Part shown: positions 25,360 to 37,720 of the stretch, piece after piece
Layout of the letters: each line of letters starts with the position of its first letter
Position numbering within the stretch: position 1 is the stretch's first letter
Source: Karalla daura
Lineage: Eukaryota; Chordata; Actinopteri; Chaetodontiformes; Leiognathidae
Length of the DNA: 64,000 bases
NCBI GenBank assembly: GCA_029224185.1
Contig: CM055207.1
Coordinates: 10,801,693-10,865,692 of the forward strand
Direction: 5' to 3'
Program-made: the position numbers and the translations under genes
Notes under the pieces: generated by a model
What the model saw: only the letters and a program-made list of their open reading frames with translations
What the model was told of the DNA's origin: nothing
Databases searched by the model: none

Positions 25360-25960
25360 ACATGTAGATCAAAAATCGCTCTCTTTTGATCGAGAAACAA
25401 TCAAGCCCGTAAAACTATTGCGAGCCAAAGCAAATCTAATCAGGAGACGCAGACAGATAACAGATCACATGATGATCCTAGATATTAATACGACATCAGG
25501 GTTGTGTGTGTCTGTCTCGTTGGACTCGCTGTGCCTGTCACACTATAATTAAAACCCAGAGGACAACAGGAAAAACGGGATTAAAAATTAACTGGATGTC
25601 CAGCACTCGACAACCAGCATCCACTTAGGCAGATGAAGAGAGCTGACGGGAGACAGAGGCTACATTTGCGAGACCAGCCATCAACCACGACCCGACACGC
25701 ACACTCGACGTTTGTGTGAGCGTTTTATACTTATTACCCTCGTTGGCCGCGCCAGGGTTTCACAGTCAGAAAATAAAGATTGATTTTCAAACAAAGCAAC
25801 AGCTATTTCAGAAGTGTGCGCACCTCTGAGCGTTTCTTACTTTAAGTGATATTCACAGAGTCTTTAAGTTAATTGGCTTTCTTGAACCCTGGCAGCTCGC
25901 TTAATGAGTGTCTAATTGTTTCTCAGCTGGGGTGATATCTACCAGACCACTAAGACACTT
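25360..25960. promoter_or_regulatory. candidate conserved non-coding element cluster
   Basis: About 600 bp almost free of simple repeats, with dense AT-rich homeodomain-type cores (TTAATTGG at 25869-25876, ttaatgag at 25901, ctaattg at 25913), an aaagattgattttcaaacaaag block near 25780, and a CpG-bearing stretch (gttggccgcgcc). It has no coding content. Of the non-coding candidates in the left half this is the one I rank highest, on texture alone. Confidence 0.3.
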
Positions 25961-26874
25961 GATGATGAGGTGTGAGTTTAAGCAGAAACTACCACAACAA
26001 GGAACATGAAAAAGGACACCATTTATCCCGTGGATCACAATAAATCCAATCAGGGATATACTAAAGTCTACTTGTTGGATAAAGAATCAAGGCCAAAGTA
26101 TTGAGACTTTTTATAATCACCTTTAAAGTACACTTACAGAGTTGAATAAATAAAGTGCTGGCTTAACATATATTTCTATATCATATAATAACAATCCTCT
26201 TACATATATGATACATACATCTTACATTCCTCAAGTTTTGCAAGTGCATAGGTTAAACCACGAAGCGGGAAAGGTTCATTTTATTCACCTTGACACATTC
26301 ATGGTCGGAACTCGAGCAATGTACTACATCTGTAGCGGAGACAAACAAGTGGAGCCGCCTCCCCCAACTCCGACAACAGTGCAAAGAAACAACAATTGTT
26401 CTGACGTCGTATACAAATACACAATTAATCAAAAGCAGAAAAACCGGGGGAGCGCATAATGAAATGAAAGGCGGAATGAGGAAGAATTGCCTGAAAGGGG
26501 GCGGGTGGGGTGGGGTGGGGTTGAGATATCATTGAACCATTCTGAACTCACTTCTCGCTCTCAGTTCTCTATCTCCGCTTATAAATGACTGCAGATTTGA
26601 CGTTTCCAGCCCACGACCTTACAACAAAAACACACTGTGTTTTATTCAAACAGTGAAAAAGCGAAAAGAGAGAGAGGGAGAAAAAAAAAGGCTTTTTGTG
26701 AAAGAAAGCAGGAAGCGGGGGGGGCTCAGTTTGTATGTTCTGCTGCGCCCATCAAGCAGAAAGGCGGGCGGTAGTCGAGGAGCCTCGCAGCCGGGCCCCA
26801 CTTTGGAAGGCCCTCATAAATCCTGATTTGAGCGGGGCGCTAACCAGAGGAGGGAGAGGCACGTCAAGAGAGGT

Positions 26875-26910
<36 letters not shown>
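26875..26910 (+). repeat. poly-G tract (36 G)
   Basis: An unbroken run of 36 G preceded by gaggt and followed by CCTGG. Such a run is unstable, is a strong polymerase block and is hard to size by sequencing. Confidence 0.97.
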
Positions 26911-26912
<2 letters not shown>

Positions 26913-27050
26913 TGGAGAGCGGGTGGCAGCTTGCCTCTTAAAATGCTACGTCTTATTAAGTCTTCCCATTAGGTGACAGCTGAACTTTAACATTAATATG
27001 ATAATATTGAAATAAGTGTGTTATTTACTTCGGCGGGCGCGAGGACGGGA

Positions 27051-27107
27051 GGGGTGGAGGGGGGGAGAGAGGGTAAGGAGGAGGGAGGGAGGGAGGGAGG
27101 GGGGAGG
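27051..27107 (+). repeat. (GGGA)n-rich low-complexity tract
   Basis: G-rich sequence with five tandem GGGA units and flanking G runs. Confidence 0.92.
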
Positions 27108-27593
27108 ATGATGAATGATTTCTGGACAGCTATGGGTGACATGCCAGGCGAGCTGACCCCCCACATCCCTCCACACACCCCCCCCTCCTTCCCCACCCAC
27201 ACGATTCACCTCCTCCTCCTCTTCCCATAATCAGACTTGACAAAATGGAGACATATGCAGAAATATTGGTTACAGTCGGCGTCACAGCCCTCCTCAGGCC
27301 TCCCCTCTCTTGTAAGTGCCGGCCGCCCTGTGAGCCGCCCTCCAAATTGTCTACGGGCACTGAAGCATCTATTTCAATTGGCACTTCCTTCCTGGCCCCG
27401 GGATTTTACATTTAGTCGGTGTCATTTACATATTACTCTTAATCAAAATCCACAGTGGGCGACAGGGAGAGGGAGTGGAAAAAAAAAAAAACAAGAAAGA
27501 GGGAGCGAGAAACAAAACCGTGGCGTTACGGTTCAGGGGTAGGCACACAGGCACTTTATGAAATGGAGATGTGACAAGACATTACGGTGTGCG

Positions 27594-27595
<2 letters not shown>

Positions 27596-27633
<38 letters not shown>
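27596..27633 (+). repeat. (GT)n microsatellite
   Basis: 38 bp of GT repeats, about 530 bp from the left-hand vti1a exon. Confidence 0.97.
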
Positions 27634-27637
<4 letters not shown>

Positions 27638-28162
27638 CCACTGTGTGCTTGTGTTAGGTGGCGTGCGCATAAGATAATGCAAGGACTATTGAAATATCTG
27701 TGTGTGTGAACGCCTGTGTTTGTGTGATTGTTGGGGGGGCTGCTTTGCGCATGAACCAGCGAGCGAGCGAGACAAAGGCGGCGAGCTGGATATGGGTTGT
27801 TAGTGCATTTTGTGAAAAACAAAGGCAAACAGAAGAAAAGAATGGAGACGTGTACAGCGCGCGCTTGCCTTTCCCAGCCTTTTTCTGTAGGATGCTGTGC
27901 TGGGAAAACTCTTTTTTTTTTTTTTCTTCTCAATCTACCCAGACACTTAACACCAATACCAGCGCATGCAACAGAGCCGGCATTCACACAGTTTGTTAGT
28001 TTAGTTAGTCTGTCCATTCAGACGTACAGTGAATGTATAATGGTGGGACCGTTATCTGGGATTCAGTGACTGGTGGGAAGGGCGGGGGTGGGGGGGGGCA
28101 CAGTTAGGCGCGTGACACATCCAAAAGAGGTGCAGAAACAGGGTCCCCTACCTGCCTCTTAC

Positions 28163-28224
28163 CTTCTCAGCATGCCGGTCAGGATACGAGAGCTCTTGCC
28201 CAGGTTGGCGTCCGTTTCTCTCAG
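28163..28224 (-). CDS. vti1a: vti1a internal exon, C-terminal half of SNARE motif
   Basis: This is a 62-bp exon on the minus strand. The acceptor follows a pyrimidine-rich run ending tttccatgccag, and the donor GTAAGA follows AGAAG. It starts in phase 0, so it joins the exon at 31309-31379 without a shift (AGG then CTG), and ends after two bases of an Arg codon (phase 2). The translation is LRETDANLGKSSRILTGMLR plus the split Arg, nearly identical to vertebrate Vti1a residues about 167-187. This is the membrane-proximal half of the SNARE helix, ending at the basic residues that precede the transmembrane anchor. The anchor itself (beginning IIQNR in other vertebrates) must be in the next exon to the left. 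I searched positions 1-28162 by eye for it and did not find it, so the downstream intron probably exceeds 28 kb. The reading frame is intact. Confidence 0.95.
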
Positions 28225-31200
28225 CTGGCATGGAAAGAGGCAGAGAGAGAGACAGTTTGTTTTGTTATTTTTTTTAACTCCAGGTCTGATCCAGAGCTAT
28301 TTTAATGACAGAAAACTACCACTTAAATGTGGTATGTAAGGAGGACACATGGCTGCAAAGCATAGGTTAAAATGGAAAACTAATTATAAGAAAACAGAAT
28401 GAGAAAATCCATTTACTTTGGCATACATAGCAAGCATAAGGAGTCCTTGAAGGCACACTTGAAATAATGATCATGGCTGTTCGGGGCTAATTGCCTTGTA
28501 TAGTTTGTTTTTCCGTCCTCCATCTTCTCTTCCCTTTCTCTACAATTTTTTTTCCTCAGGGGTCATAGAGATGTTTTCTCTCCATCCTCTTACGAGGTGC
28601 AGGGCCTTTCACACGGGGGAAAAAGGGAATTGGCAGAGATGTTGCCAACAAGGTGCGAGCGTGTGACTGCTCAAAAAGCAAAAAAAAGAAAAAAAGAGAG
28701 AAAAAGGAAGAAAAAAATGCTGACACTGCAGTGAGGGAGCTGACACTACTGTCTACCTGTAGTCGCATTTCTGGAGGATGATGAGGGAGAGCGGGGAAGA
28801 ATATTTCCAGAGGTTCGCTGTAGAGTCAGCAGGGAGTCATTCATCTCTCTTCCTCTCTGAGATAATAACAGCCCTCCCAATAAAGCTGCTCTCACTCAGT
28901 GTGTGTTCATCAGTGTATTTTACTGTATACTATTCTATTTTTAAGTCCGCACTTGTCCCGACCCTCCTCTTCTCTACATTGTTGAGCATGGCTGTTTTCC
29001 CTGTTTGTTCTGGCTCATCTCGCACTCATCTCTCCTGCCTGTAAATCAGCCTCTCTTCCCACCCCTCCCTCACTGCTACATCTGTCCTCTTCCTCCATCC
29101 ATCCTTCCTTCCTTCCTTCCTTCCTTCCACCCTTCCTTCCCTCTGGCACCCCAGGTTGGTTGTGATGCAGCCTGCGAGAGCCAAGGATGCATGTGGTACA
29201 GGGTAGGAGGGTGGGGGACCTGGGGTTTGGGCCCTCTGGCAAAGACAACAAGTCCTGCAGTTGCCTGATGTTTGCCTCTGCCCACAGATCTGTCCCCCAG
29301 ATACTTCCTCCCAAAAATACATCTCTGAATCATTCCCTCTTTCCATTCCTCTTCCACCAAATCACGCCATTCCCGCCTTATCCGAAAACGGAATGGATTT
29401 CTAGCTCAGATGGGGCATCTAAGATTAGACATCTGTAGGGTAATAAGGACAAATGTGTTTTTCTTTGATTTCAGTGCAAACAGTCAACAGTGATTACTTC
29501 ACAGTGTCAGCAATGTTGTAGAATAAGGCTGATTGTTAAATGTTTAGAATCCATGATCCATATCCTTTCATGTAATGCAACAAAAGAGGACAAAATAAAG
29601 AAAAAAAAAGTCTTACGGACGATAAGGGCAAAACGAAAATGTAATTATTTTTGTGCATTAAAGTTTGTAATCCTACTGAGCATGATAAGGGAAGAGAAAT
29701 TACTAATTTGACTCCTCATGTTACACAATAAATCCTCTTATTTTAATAATCTATGCTCTAAAATGACTAAATCCTGCCCTGGAAATACTTAGTGTGTGTA
29801 TATATATGTAATATAAATAAATATGAATGTATATGAATTTTACATTAGCAGCATTTGCATTAGAGCTCTAGCCTTTTGTGGTGAGCGTGACTATTTTAGG
29901 AAAAGATCAAAACATTTTGAAATTAGAAAATTTATGGTACCTAAAGTTGCATGCAATACATTTAGCATACAGTGCACTACAGGAAAACAGGTGCATCTAC
30001 AGCATCTGATCAATGGCCCGACAGCTTGACTTGAATTTGAGGGCAGGCGATATTAACTGGAGGGACTAATTAATTTTTATACAAATAACGTATTGCTCTC
30101 CCTGGAATATGTAATTCTAACCCACATTTCATTAGAAATAAAAATACAAAGATTAAAATGCCCAATTTGAAGGAGCCACCTGCTACATGTGGGGCTCCTC
30201 GTGTGAGGAAACCTAGAGAAATGTTTAAGTCACATTCTTCAATCTACTCTGAGGTTCAAAGTTGGAAGATCACTGCTCTGACCGGGTTCTGAAACCTTCC
30301 CCCTGGCCCTTTATTTGTTCCATAAAAGCCAAAACAAAAGGCTACACCCCCTGCTGAACACAGAGGCTCTTGTGAGCATGAGTGTGTCCATGTGCTGGCA
30401 TTTACTGTATACTAAAAATCTACCTCCTTCACTTTCCATCTATTTAATGCAAAAGATATGCTCCATCCTGTGTCTTGATCCCTTTCTGCTTTTTGCTGCT
30501 TTTGCCCCACAAACTGCCGGTAAAGCCCTCTGAGAGTGTGTGTGTGTGTGTACATGAGGAGGAGGTGGTGGTGGGGTTAAGCAAAGAAGACTCATGGGAA
30601 GAAAGGAGGGAGCTGGAGAGAGAGAGACAGAGAGAGAGGGGAAAAAAGTGAAAGAAAGAGAAATCAGGTACTCTCAGTAGACACCGTGGACCGTTTTGAA
30701 AGGAGATGTTTGATTTCCTTTGAAATCGCCTGCGCAAGGCCCGCTGCCATGTTGTGGTCTTTAAGCATTCTGCGTTGAGGGCGCCGTCAGGGCCGGGCCC
30801 CCTTCCTGTGTTTGGTCTTCTCTGCGTCTGCCTACCTGTCTGTTTGGCCGGGGTGGATGCGAGGAGGGGCAGCGTCGAGGACTGGGACAGGAGTGGAGGA
30901 AGGGGGGGGGGTTATGAGTGGGAAGGAGTGAGGGTAACTGGAGAGGAGTGCTGAGAAGTAAAGGAGGGTAGGTGAGGAAGGATGGCAGCTGGCAGAATAA
31001 CCATATTCGACCGAGAGGAGGAGAGGCAGGGGGAAAAATTTGGGAGAAAACGTGCTCGGGTATCAACGATATGCATCCACAAGGGAGTTGATTTCATTAC
31101 ATAAAAAGGGCGCACTGGAAATAACAAAAATCTATCTGCTTGCATGGGGGCGGACAGCACAAGAGAAGGGATACCCAGAGCGTTGTGTTGTGAGTCATGT

Positions 31201-31308
31201 TTGTGCAACAGCGGTGAACAGCGTCAACGTGTAACAGCTTCACGCTCTCACAAACACTTGTTAGAATAGACAGGCGGGTGTGGGCACAGGTGGCAGGTGC
31301 GGGCTCAC
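28225..31308 (-). other. vti1a: vti1a intron between the two SNARE-motif exons (phase 0)
   Basis: This is a 3084-bp intron with GTGAGC at its 5' end and a pyrimidine-rich tract plus CCAG at its 3' end, read on the minus strand. It contains an A/G-rich run (28677-28718), a TTCC tetranucleotide array (29103-29128), an AT-rich stretch near 29.5-30.1 kb without recognisable content, a short GT tract (about 30537-30551), and a G-rich low-complexity stretch (about 30840-30970). I see no further exon on the vti1a strand. Confidence 0.85.
29103..29128 (+). repeat. (TTCC)n tetranucleotide array
   Basis: 26 bp of CTTC/TTCC repeats inside the 3.1 kb vti1a intron. Confidence 0.94.
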
Positions 31309-31379
31309 CCTTTCTCTGGCTCTCTGGATCTTCTCACGGTCACTGTGCAGGTTGGAGAGGATCTCCTGTCCCACTTGTT
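31309..31379 (-). CDS. vti1a: vti1a internal exon, N-terminal and central SNARE motif
   Basis: This is a 71-bp internal exon read on the minus strand. The acceptor is a pyrimidine stretch ending in ctctctttgcag, and the donor is GTGAGC directly after AGG. The exon starts with two bases that complete a Glu codon (upstream intron phase 1) and ends on a full codon (phase 0). The translation QVGQEILSNLHSDREKIQ followed by RARER matches vertebrate Vti1a from roughly residue 143 to 166 of about 217, with only a few substitutions against the human protein as I recall it. Vti1a is a Qb-SNARE of the trans-Golgi and early endosome that pairs with syntaxin-16 and syntaxin-6 and a VAMP in membrane fusion. 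This exon supplies the middle of the SNARE helix. Alignment by eye with Vti1b puts the Asp of SDRE at the ionic-layer position, where most Qb-SNAREs have Gln. No stop or frameshift is present. The preceding exon was not found in the 32 kb to the right. Confidence 0.94.
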
Positions 31380-32921
31380 CTGCAAAGAGAGGAAGGGCCA
31401 GCGTGAGCAGAGGGATGTGAGGCGGTGGCAGAAGGAAAAGTTAAAATGTGGGAGGGGATGGTGAAATCAAAATAACCTCCTATCTCCTTGTCCTCCCTTT
31501 TGGACAAATCAGCAAAGCACACCATTTTTTATGCTTTACTGAACACTGAATACTCACGTTTTATCCTGTCTAGCTTCATTGTATTTTAAATTAGTATTTA
31601 TGCTTCATTAAATAAGTATTTAAGCTGCAGATGCTTCAGTCCATCATAATAGCAAACCTCTTAGATGGATGCCAGTTTGTGCTGTGTAACTACATAAATA
31701 AGAATCTACTAACATATGTGAAAGGAATACACAAATATGCACCTGTAACTACACTTACTTGACAGTGTGTATGCATATATATTTATATACGCACTCATAC
31801 ACTTTTATATAAAAGATATACATTCATTTAATTTAAAGCTAGAAGTATAGAAGTCCATTTATTTATTTACTCCATGTATCCCCAAAGGGAAGAGATATTA
31901 GATATTGAAAGTGGTTACGAGGTATAAATATGAAAGGATCTTCCTATTTTCCTATCCCATTAAGAGACATTTGTGCCAGATAGAATAACAAAGCAGGGAA
32001 AGAATATATACCCTCATATGGAGAGGATGTATTGGTGACAGGTCTCGTCTGGTTATCTTGTGAATTTATTTACCGCTTATACATCCTACTTATAAATTGC
32101 AAAAAAAAGCTGTCCACATCTCATAAAACTCTCGGGTTTTGCATTTTCCTGCTTATGTTAGTTTCTCTAATGCCACTCAGTGACACTTTTTAACGGACAG
32201 ACCAGTCATTGTGTGAAGAAACTGCGCCGACGCTGAGAGGAAGTGTCAGACGTCTTGATAGTAAAGCATTGCAACCACGGGGAGTATTGTTTTTAAACCT
32301 TCTTAAAATGCTGAAGTAAATAGACGTGAACTTCTAGGCAACAATACCCCAGCATCCAGGCTGCCACTGGGGTCCACTCAGCCAATGCAATATTCATTAA
32401 GCCATTCTTTTTTAAATGGCTCTCGTCAGCCGCAGATGTAAACACATTACCGCACAGTTATAAAACATCCCCGACAAGGCACCTGACAAGCTTGTCAGTG
32501 GTCACTGTCATTTCCCTGTCCCATGGGTTCAGGACGAAAAGGAAAAAATAAAAAAAAGAAAGCAAAATAACAGATAAACCAAATAAGCCCCCCACCACCA
32601 CCACTACAAAAAAAAAAAAAGAAAACAAGCCACTACTGCCATCAGTGTAACCATACAGCAAGAGCATTAGCGTTTAGAAATGAGGGAGGTAGACGATGAA
32701 TCAGGGAAAAAAAAAAAAAAGAAAAAGAGAGGAAACGGAGTGAAGAATCTTTGCATGGATCAAAGACGGGCTTTCAAGCGCACCAAACAAATCCGGAATA
32801 AACAACGCAGTTGCTGACTGTATTACACTACACAGGTGCCGCACACCAAAGGGCCCACGTGCTGAGCGCCTGTTTGGGGGGGAGCAGTGCAAAAATGGGC
32901 TACATCTGGCAGCTAAACAAC

Positions 32922-32923
<2 letters not shown>

Positions 32924-32985
<62 letters not shown>

Positions 32986-32998
32986 GGGAGAGAGAGAC
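32924..32998 (+). repeat. (GA)n microsatellite
   Basis: 75 bp of GA repeats with two GGGA interruptions at its right end. Confidence 0.97.
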
Positions 32999-34639
32999 AG
33001 AGAAAGGGGATCAGGGAAAAGAAGAAAAAACACAGTGAAAGCACTGTCAAGTGAACGACGTTCGTCTCCCATTCATCCTGTCCCTTTTTACCCCCCCTTA
33101 CACTGTAACTGACTCAAATGCGTCTCTTTCCTGCCTTCATTAATTTCTAATCTGGGACGAGACAGATTGAAGGATACCCAGATTAAACAGTGCAGTCAGA
33201 CAGTCACATGTGACAAATAGGGCAGATTAAAAGACTGAGTGCAGGTATTAATAACCATAAAAATACAAGCCATCCCCCGGCCCCATTGGAGAAGAACAAG
33301 GGATAAACAGGAAGGGAGTTGTAGCGGAAATCTTCTGTTAAAGAGACAAATAAGCACATCTATCTATCTCTGTCAGGGATGGGGCTTTCTTTTTTTTAAA
33401 TAAATGACTGTGACAAGGACTGCAGCGGCACAGCTTTTTTTTTCCGATGGCAAGTGCATTATTGGAGAGGTTTGCAATGCGTAAAAAGAGAAAAAAAAGA
33501 TGGATGAGGCAGAGGAAGGAAAAGGCCTCCAAAGAGAGCATTGCCAAAAAACTGAGCAGTCGTTACACACTTTCTGTTCAGGTGCATTTTGCAAGACAAT
33601 CTTGGTTGCCGTGATTGTTTAACTAACAAAAAGGGGAAGGGACATTCTTTTATGCACTTGGCAAGATGCTACCTTGCAGCGGAGAAGAATGGGACCACAG
33701 TCAATGCAGGTTTTTGTCAATTGTAGACCATTGTAGAGGAAATGGTGCGGACTAAGAAACGGAATGAAACTGAGGTTTTCACCAATGGAAGTACAAACAT
33801 CCACCGGGGCACATTTTGTACACTGAGGGCAACGATGTTTAAGAGCTGCTGTTGTTGTAGACTCTTGAAGACTGGCCTCAATGGGATACAACAAAGGGAT
33901 ACAACAACAGCAGGTGTGTACAGTAGACCTCAGGAGACCCTGACCACTACGGTACCGTACTCACAATGGCTATGCTAATAAGTCCACAGAGGTTAAATCC
34001 TGGGTGTCCTCCACCAGCCAGTCAGACCTGAAGAAGCTTAAATCTCCTCAACGATCCATTAGTCCAGGTGCCAGGTACAACTCCTTCAGCTCCAAAGCAA
34101 AGCGTCATTATACGGGCTTCTTGTAATCATTATCAGCTTGTTCAGATAAACATTTTGCTTGCAGTTTTCCAGCACTCCTCCAAAATCACTCATTATTCCC
34201 TCGTGGGTTTTCTCCACCACGCTGAGCCATTAGAGGTGCACACAACGCCTCCCGAGGGACAGGATGGCGTTTAGCGTCTTTATCATGTATCTTCCCATGC
34301 ATTAGTCATTCCGTGGCATGTATCTACATTTCCATTCATCTTATTTAAGTCCCTCTGTCCGGTGGTCTGTGTAAAACACTATTAGTTACTGGGGGAGAAA
34401 ATAACTTGTTGGGCAACAAATTACACAAATGATAATGAGATGAAAAAATGTAAAAAAAAATGTCGCAAAGCAGAATAACGAAAGACTGCTTGAGCCATGG
34501 ACGACGCCCTTAACGTGGCACAACATTTCATTATCACCTCTATCAAATAGGCACCACAGAGTTGTCAGCACCTCTGAGAACATACAATGGAAAGATATGT
34601 TATTTTAGCCTTTTTTTTCCAATGGTAATTACCGACTTT

Positions 34640-34870
34640 AAATTGTATGTTGGGTTTTCATCGGGAGAGGAGAAATCATTTACCGTTAATGCCCCCGACT
34701 TGTTGCTCGTTAGTGTATAAAATATTCCCCTCCTGTTTAAACAGCTATTAACAATTTAAATAACCCTGGCCCAGAGGCCTTGCTCTGACTCACTTGTTAA
34801 AGATCCCCATCCCCCAAGGTCCATTTAACAAGCCCATTATTCCATTACATTACACTCACACCAGCACCAC
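34640..34870. promoter_or_regulatory. candidate conserved non-coding element
   Basis: Complex DNA without simple repeats, including gtttaaacagctattaacaatttaaataaccc and a run of well-spaced AT cores, with no coding content. The basis is texture only. Confidence 0.22.
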
Positions 34871-36111
34871 AGAGCCTTAATTCAAGTCATTCCTCTAATG
34901 TAACTGTAGACAAAGAATTAGTATAGGAAAGTTGAAGGCATAAATTAGATTGAGAGAGAAATGTCTGGATCTGGACATGCTATTGAAGCAGCTCAGTCCA
35001 GCTCTATTCCATCTCAGCTGAAGCATTTTGTTAACAACGATAAGGTGGACGGAAAATATATTTACTGGACAATTAACTTTAGTGGTGAACGCAGTAATGT
35101 AATCTGTAACAACGGAAGGAGGGCCATAAAACGAGCTAAACGGAGTTGGAGCCAAACATTTCTGTCTGCTTCAGCTATAAATAGAGATGCAACAATGAGC
35201 CGACGGACAGATAAAGCCAGTTTCTGGTTTGAGCTTTTTTTCACCCAAAACAAAAATGCCAGAGTTCCCCTAGTTCAAGCTTATCTAATTATGACGCTGC
35301 GTTCCTTTAATACATAATTGTGTCTCTGTAAATTGTAGGAGGACAGTCTAGCAACATCACCATTTGATGACATGAGAGGCTTCACTTGGGCATATTTGAT
35401 AACATTTTTCTCTCAAAAGATATATTATATAGTCAAAAAGGGATCTTGAGTGAATACACAAAAACTGACCAGTTAAGTAGGTAATCACTGACTGTGTCAG
35501 GTGCTCAAAAAGTCTTATCTGTAATCCTGTAAAGTGCAAGTATCATGCACTGTCCAAGTTCCCCCAGCCTTGCTCAGGACAATACAGCTGAGGAAGCCAA
35601 TTCTAGTACAATCCAAACTTTCTGCAGTCCATGGACACATTTAATTGGAGGCATCATCTATTTTACAGGAGCTGTTTCAGAGCAGTTACACACTGTCTAA
35701 GGGATCTGTCTCTCTTTCTGTGTGTGGTTTTTTTTTTGGCTTTGCTCCCTCCGTCCCCAGAGCTGAAAGGGTACAAGACCTGACAGTGGTGTACTCTGAG
35801 GCTCAGCACAGCTCCTTTTCATTAAGCAGTTGAGACCACTTTTTGAAGGTTACCACACACACTTGTATTTGGACACAAGCCACACACTCCAACAAACGGG
35901 CAGCCGAAACCCAGGGGAGGGTGGAGGGGAAGTGAGGAGGAGCCCGATAAATGTTGGACCATACATTTTCTCTTATTCGGGCTCTCTCAAATCACTCCTT
36001 CTCTCTCTCTCTGTCACACACACATATATACTCACAGTGCGACATTCGACTAACGTATATGCCTGAGACTCCCAGCTGAATAAAGTTACCTGTCTTTGTA
36101 CACTTCCAGAG

Positions 36112-36139
36112 CTTTCTTTTCTTTTCTTTTCTTTTTTTT
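36112..36139 (+). repeat. (TTTTC)n pentanucleotide run
   Basis: About five TTTTC units ending in a T run. Confidence 0.92.
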
Positions 36140-36774
36140 AAGGACTTGTCAAGTCTACAACTGCCTGGTGACACACTTTCATCATCCCCATCAAAGTTGT
36201 ACCCACACTGGGACGCATTTGTAATGCTGAGCCCACAGGCCATGAGGCTAGCACCTTCACACCGAGCTGCTGCTCAAAATAAGCAGGTGCCGAGTGGGGG
36301 GTCACCGGGGGGCATGTAGCGTCTAGGGCTTCTGCCATGTTATGACAACTTAATTATAATTATGACAAAACATGGCATTAGGAGTTTCTTTCACAGGCGT
36401 GCGCTACTATCACTTAACTTCTCCAGACACACGTTAATGAGCGAGATGAATGAGGTGAATGGAGCAGGTCAATGTCCAGAGAATCAACAGCAAATGAATC
36501 GGCATGACTTTAAAGACTTTGGATTGGCTGCTGCGGCTCTACCTGTTTTCATCTTGCTCATCTGCAAATTCCTTTCTACGCTAAAAATATAACATACTAA
36601 AACTATGGCATGCATTCGAGTGCATGTTGGAAAGGGCAACCATGGGTAATGACTGGACGATTAAATTCACAAGCACACGAGAACAGCCAGAAAGTGGAAT
36701 TAATTAAGAACTGTTAATATGCAGAGCAGACAACAGACGGTTTCTGGCAGATGACCGTATGTTTGGGCAACATG

Positions 36775-37000
36775 GTTAATGAGTGCTGGGTACTAGCAAG
36801 GCTCGAGGTTTTTTTGCCTCCTGGTTGGACCAAGGGACTTTCTTTGTGGAGTTTGCCTGGTTTTCTCTGGCTTCTCCAGTTTCCTCCCACAAACCAAAAG
36901 CATGCATGTGGAGGTGGATTGGAGAATCTAATTTGCCCCTCGTGTGAAAGTGACTGGTGTCCTGTCCAGGGTGTACTTCCTGCCTTGGCCCTATAGTATG
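36775..37000 (+). repeat. degraded teleost dispersed repeat, family A, sense
   Basis: The segment contains cctggttggaccaagggactttctttgtggagtttgcctggtt, ctccagtttcctcccacaaacc, aaaagcatgcatg, gagaatctaatttgcccctc and gtcctgtccagggtgtac in the order of the family A consensus as I know it. The ends are approximate. Confidence 0.75.
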
Positions 37001-37399
37001 GGTGCTGCTCCCAACGACACTGTTTGGGTACAAAGGAGGTAAAACACTGTACAATAATGGATGGAACTGCACGTTCCTCGACATTGGGATCTTTCCATCC
37101 TGTGTGTACAGCTTTGAATTGTCTTTTACACCACCCTGCTAATTAAGAAGATAGTATTAAAGCAGAGTAGAAGACACGGCCCCATTACTGCTACAGTCTG
37201 AGAACTTAAAAGGCCCAAAACAAGTAATTTTCTGAGCAGAGAGAAGCTGGACCATTATAGTCCGCCGTGACTTAGCCCATGCATCGGCGCTTCCCATTGC
37301 ATGTGCATGAGTGGTGGTGGGCAGTCAGGGTGGATTTCTGGGGCCTTTCTTCACTCCGCCAGGCTCTGTTTTATTCATCGCCTGCGCCCTGACCCCGCA

Positions 37400-37720
37400 G
37401 AGCTCCTGTTCTGACAAATCACTTCTGATTAAGACAGATCTCTGTTAGTCAGCCACTCAACTTGGCCTATTCATCATTCCATAGAAAATATCCCTCTCTG
37501 CTCCCCCGTCCCTCCTCCTCCCGGCTCGTTTGCCTGTCCGTCAGACCGGAGCAAGGCGCAAAAGAAATTTCCGCTGCTGTTTTAAATGGCTGATTATAGA
37601 CAATTGGTGGATGGAGAGACGTGAGAGCGTCTTATGGGTGATAAGACGCAAGTTTAATGGGTATAAATGACAGGGCCGGCTGGAGAGCAGCTGGTAATAG
37701 AACCATTTGTTTAAAGCTGA
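37400..37720. promoter_or_regulatory. candidate conserved non-coding element
   Basis: Complex sequence with cttctgattaagacag, acttggcctattcatcattcc, aaatggctgattatagacaattggtgg and tgggtgataagacgcaag. It has few simple repeats and no coding content. The basis is texture only. Confidence 0.25.

Noticed and set aside
29142..29210. Plus-strand exon-like sequence after a strong pyrimidine tract, with a cysteine-rich peptide (CDAACESQGC).
   Set aside because: The pyrimidine tract is a TTCC microsatellite, there is no convincing donor, and the frame runs on into Gly/Trp low complexity. It lies inside a vti1a intron on the opposite strand and matches no family I recognise.
36083..36110. A minus-strand donor after CTGGAAGTGTACAAAGACAG, considered as the missing vti1a exon.
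   Set aside because: The peptide (LEVYKDR) does not match the expected AVET-type end, and a simple repeat lies directly upstream instead of an acceptor.
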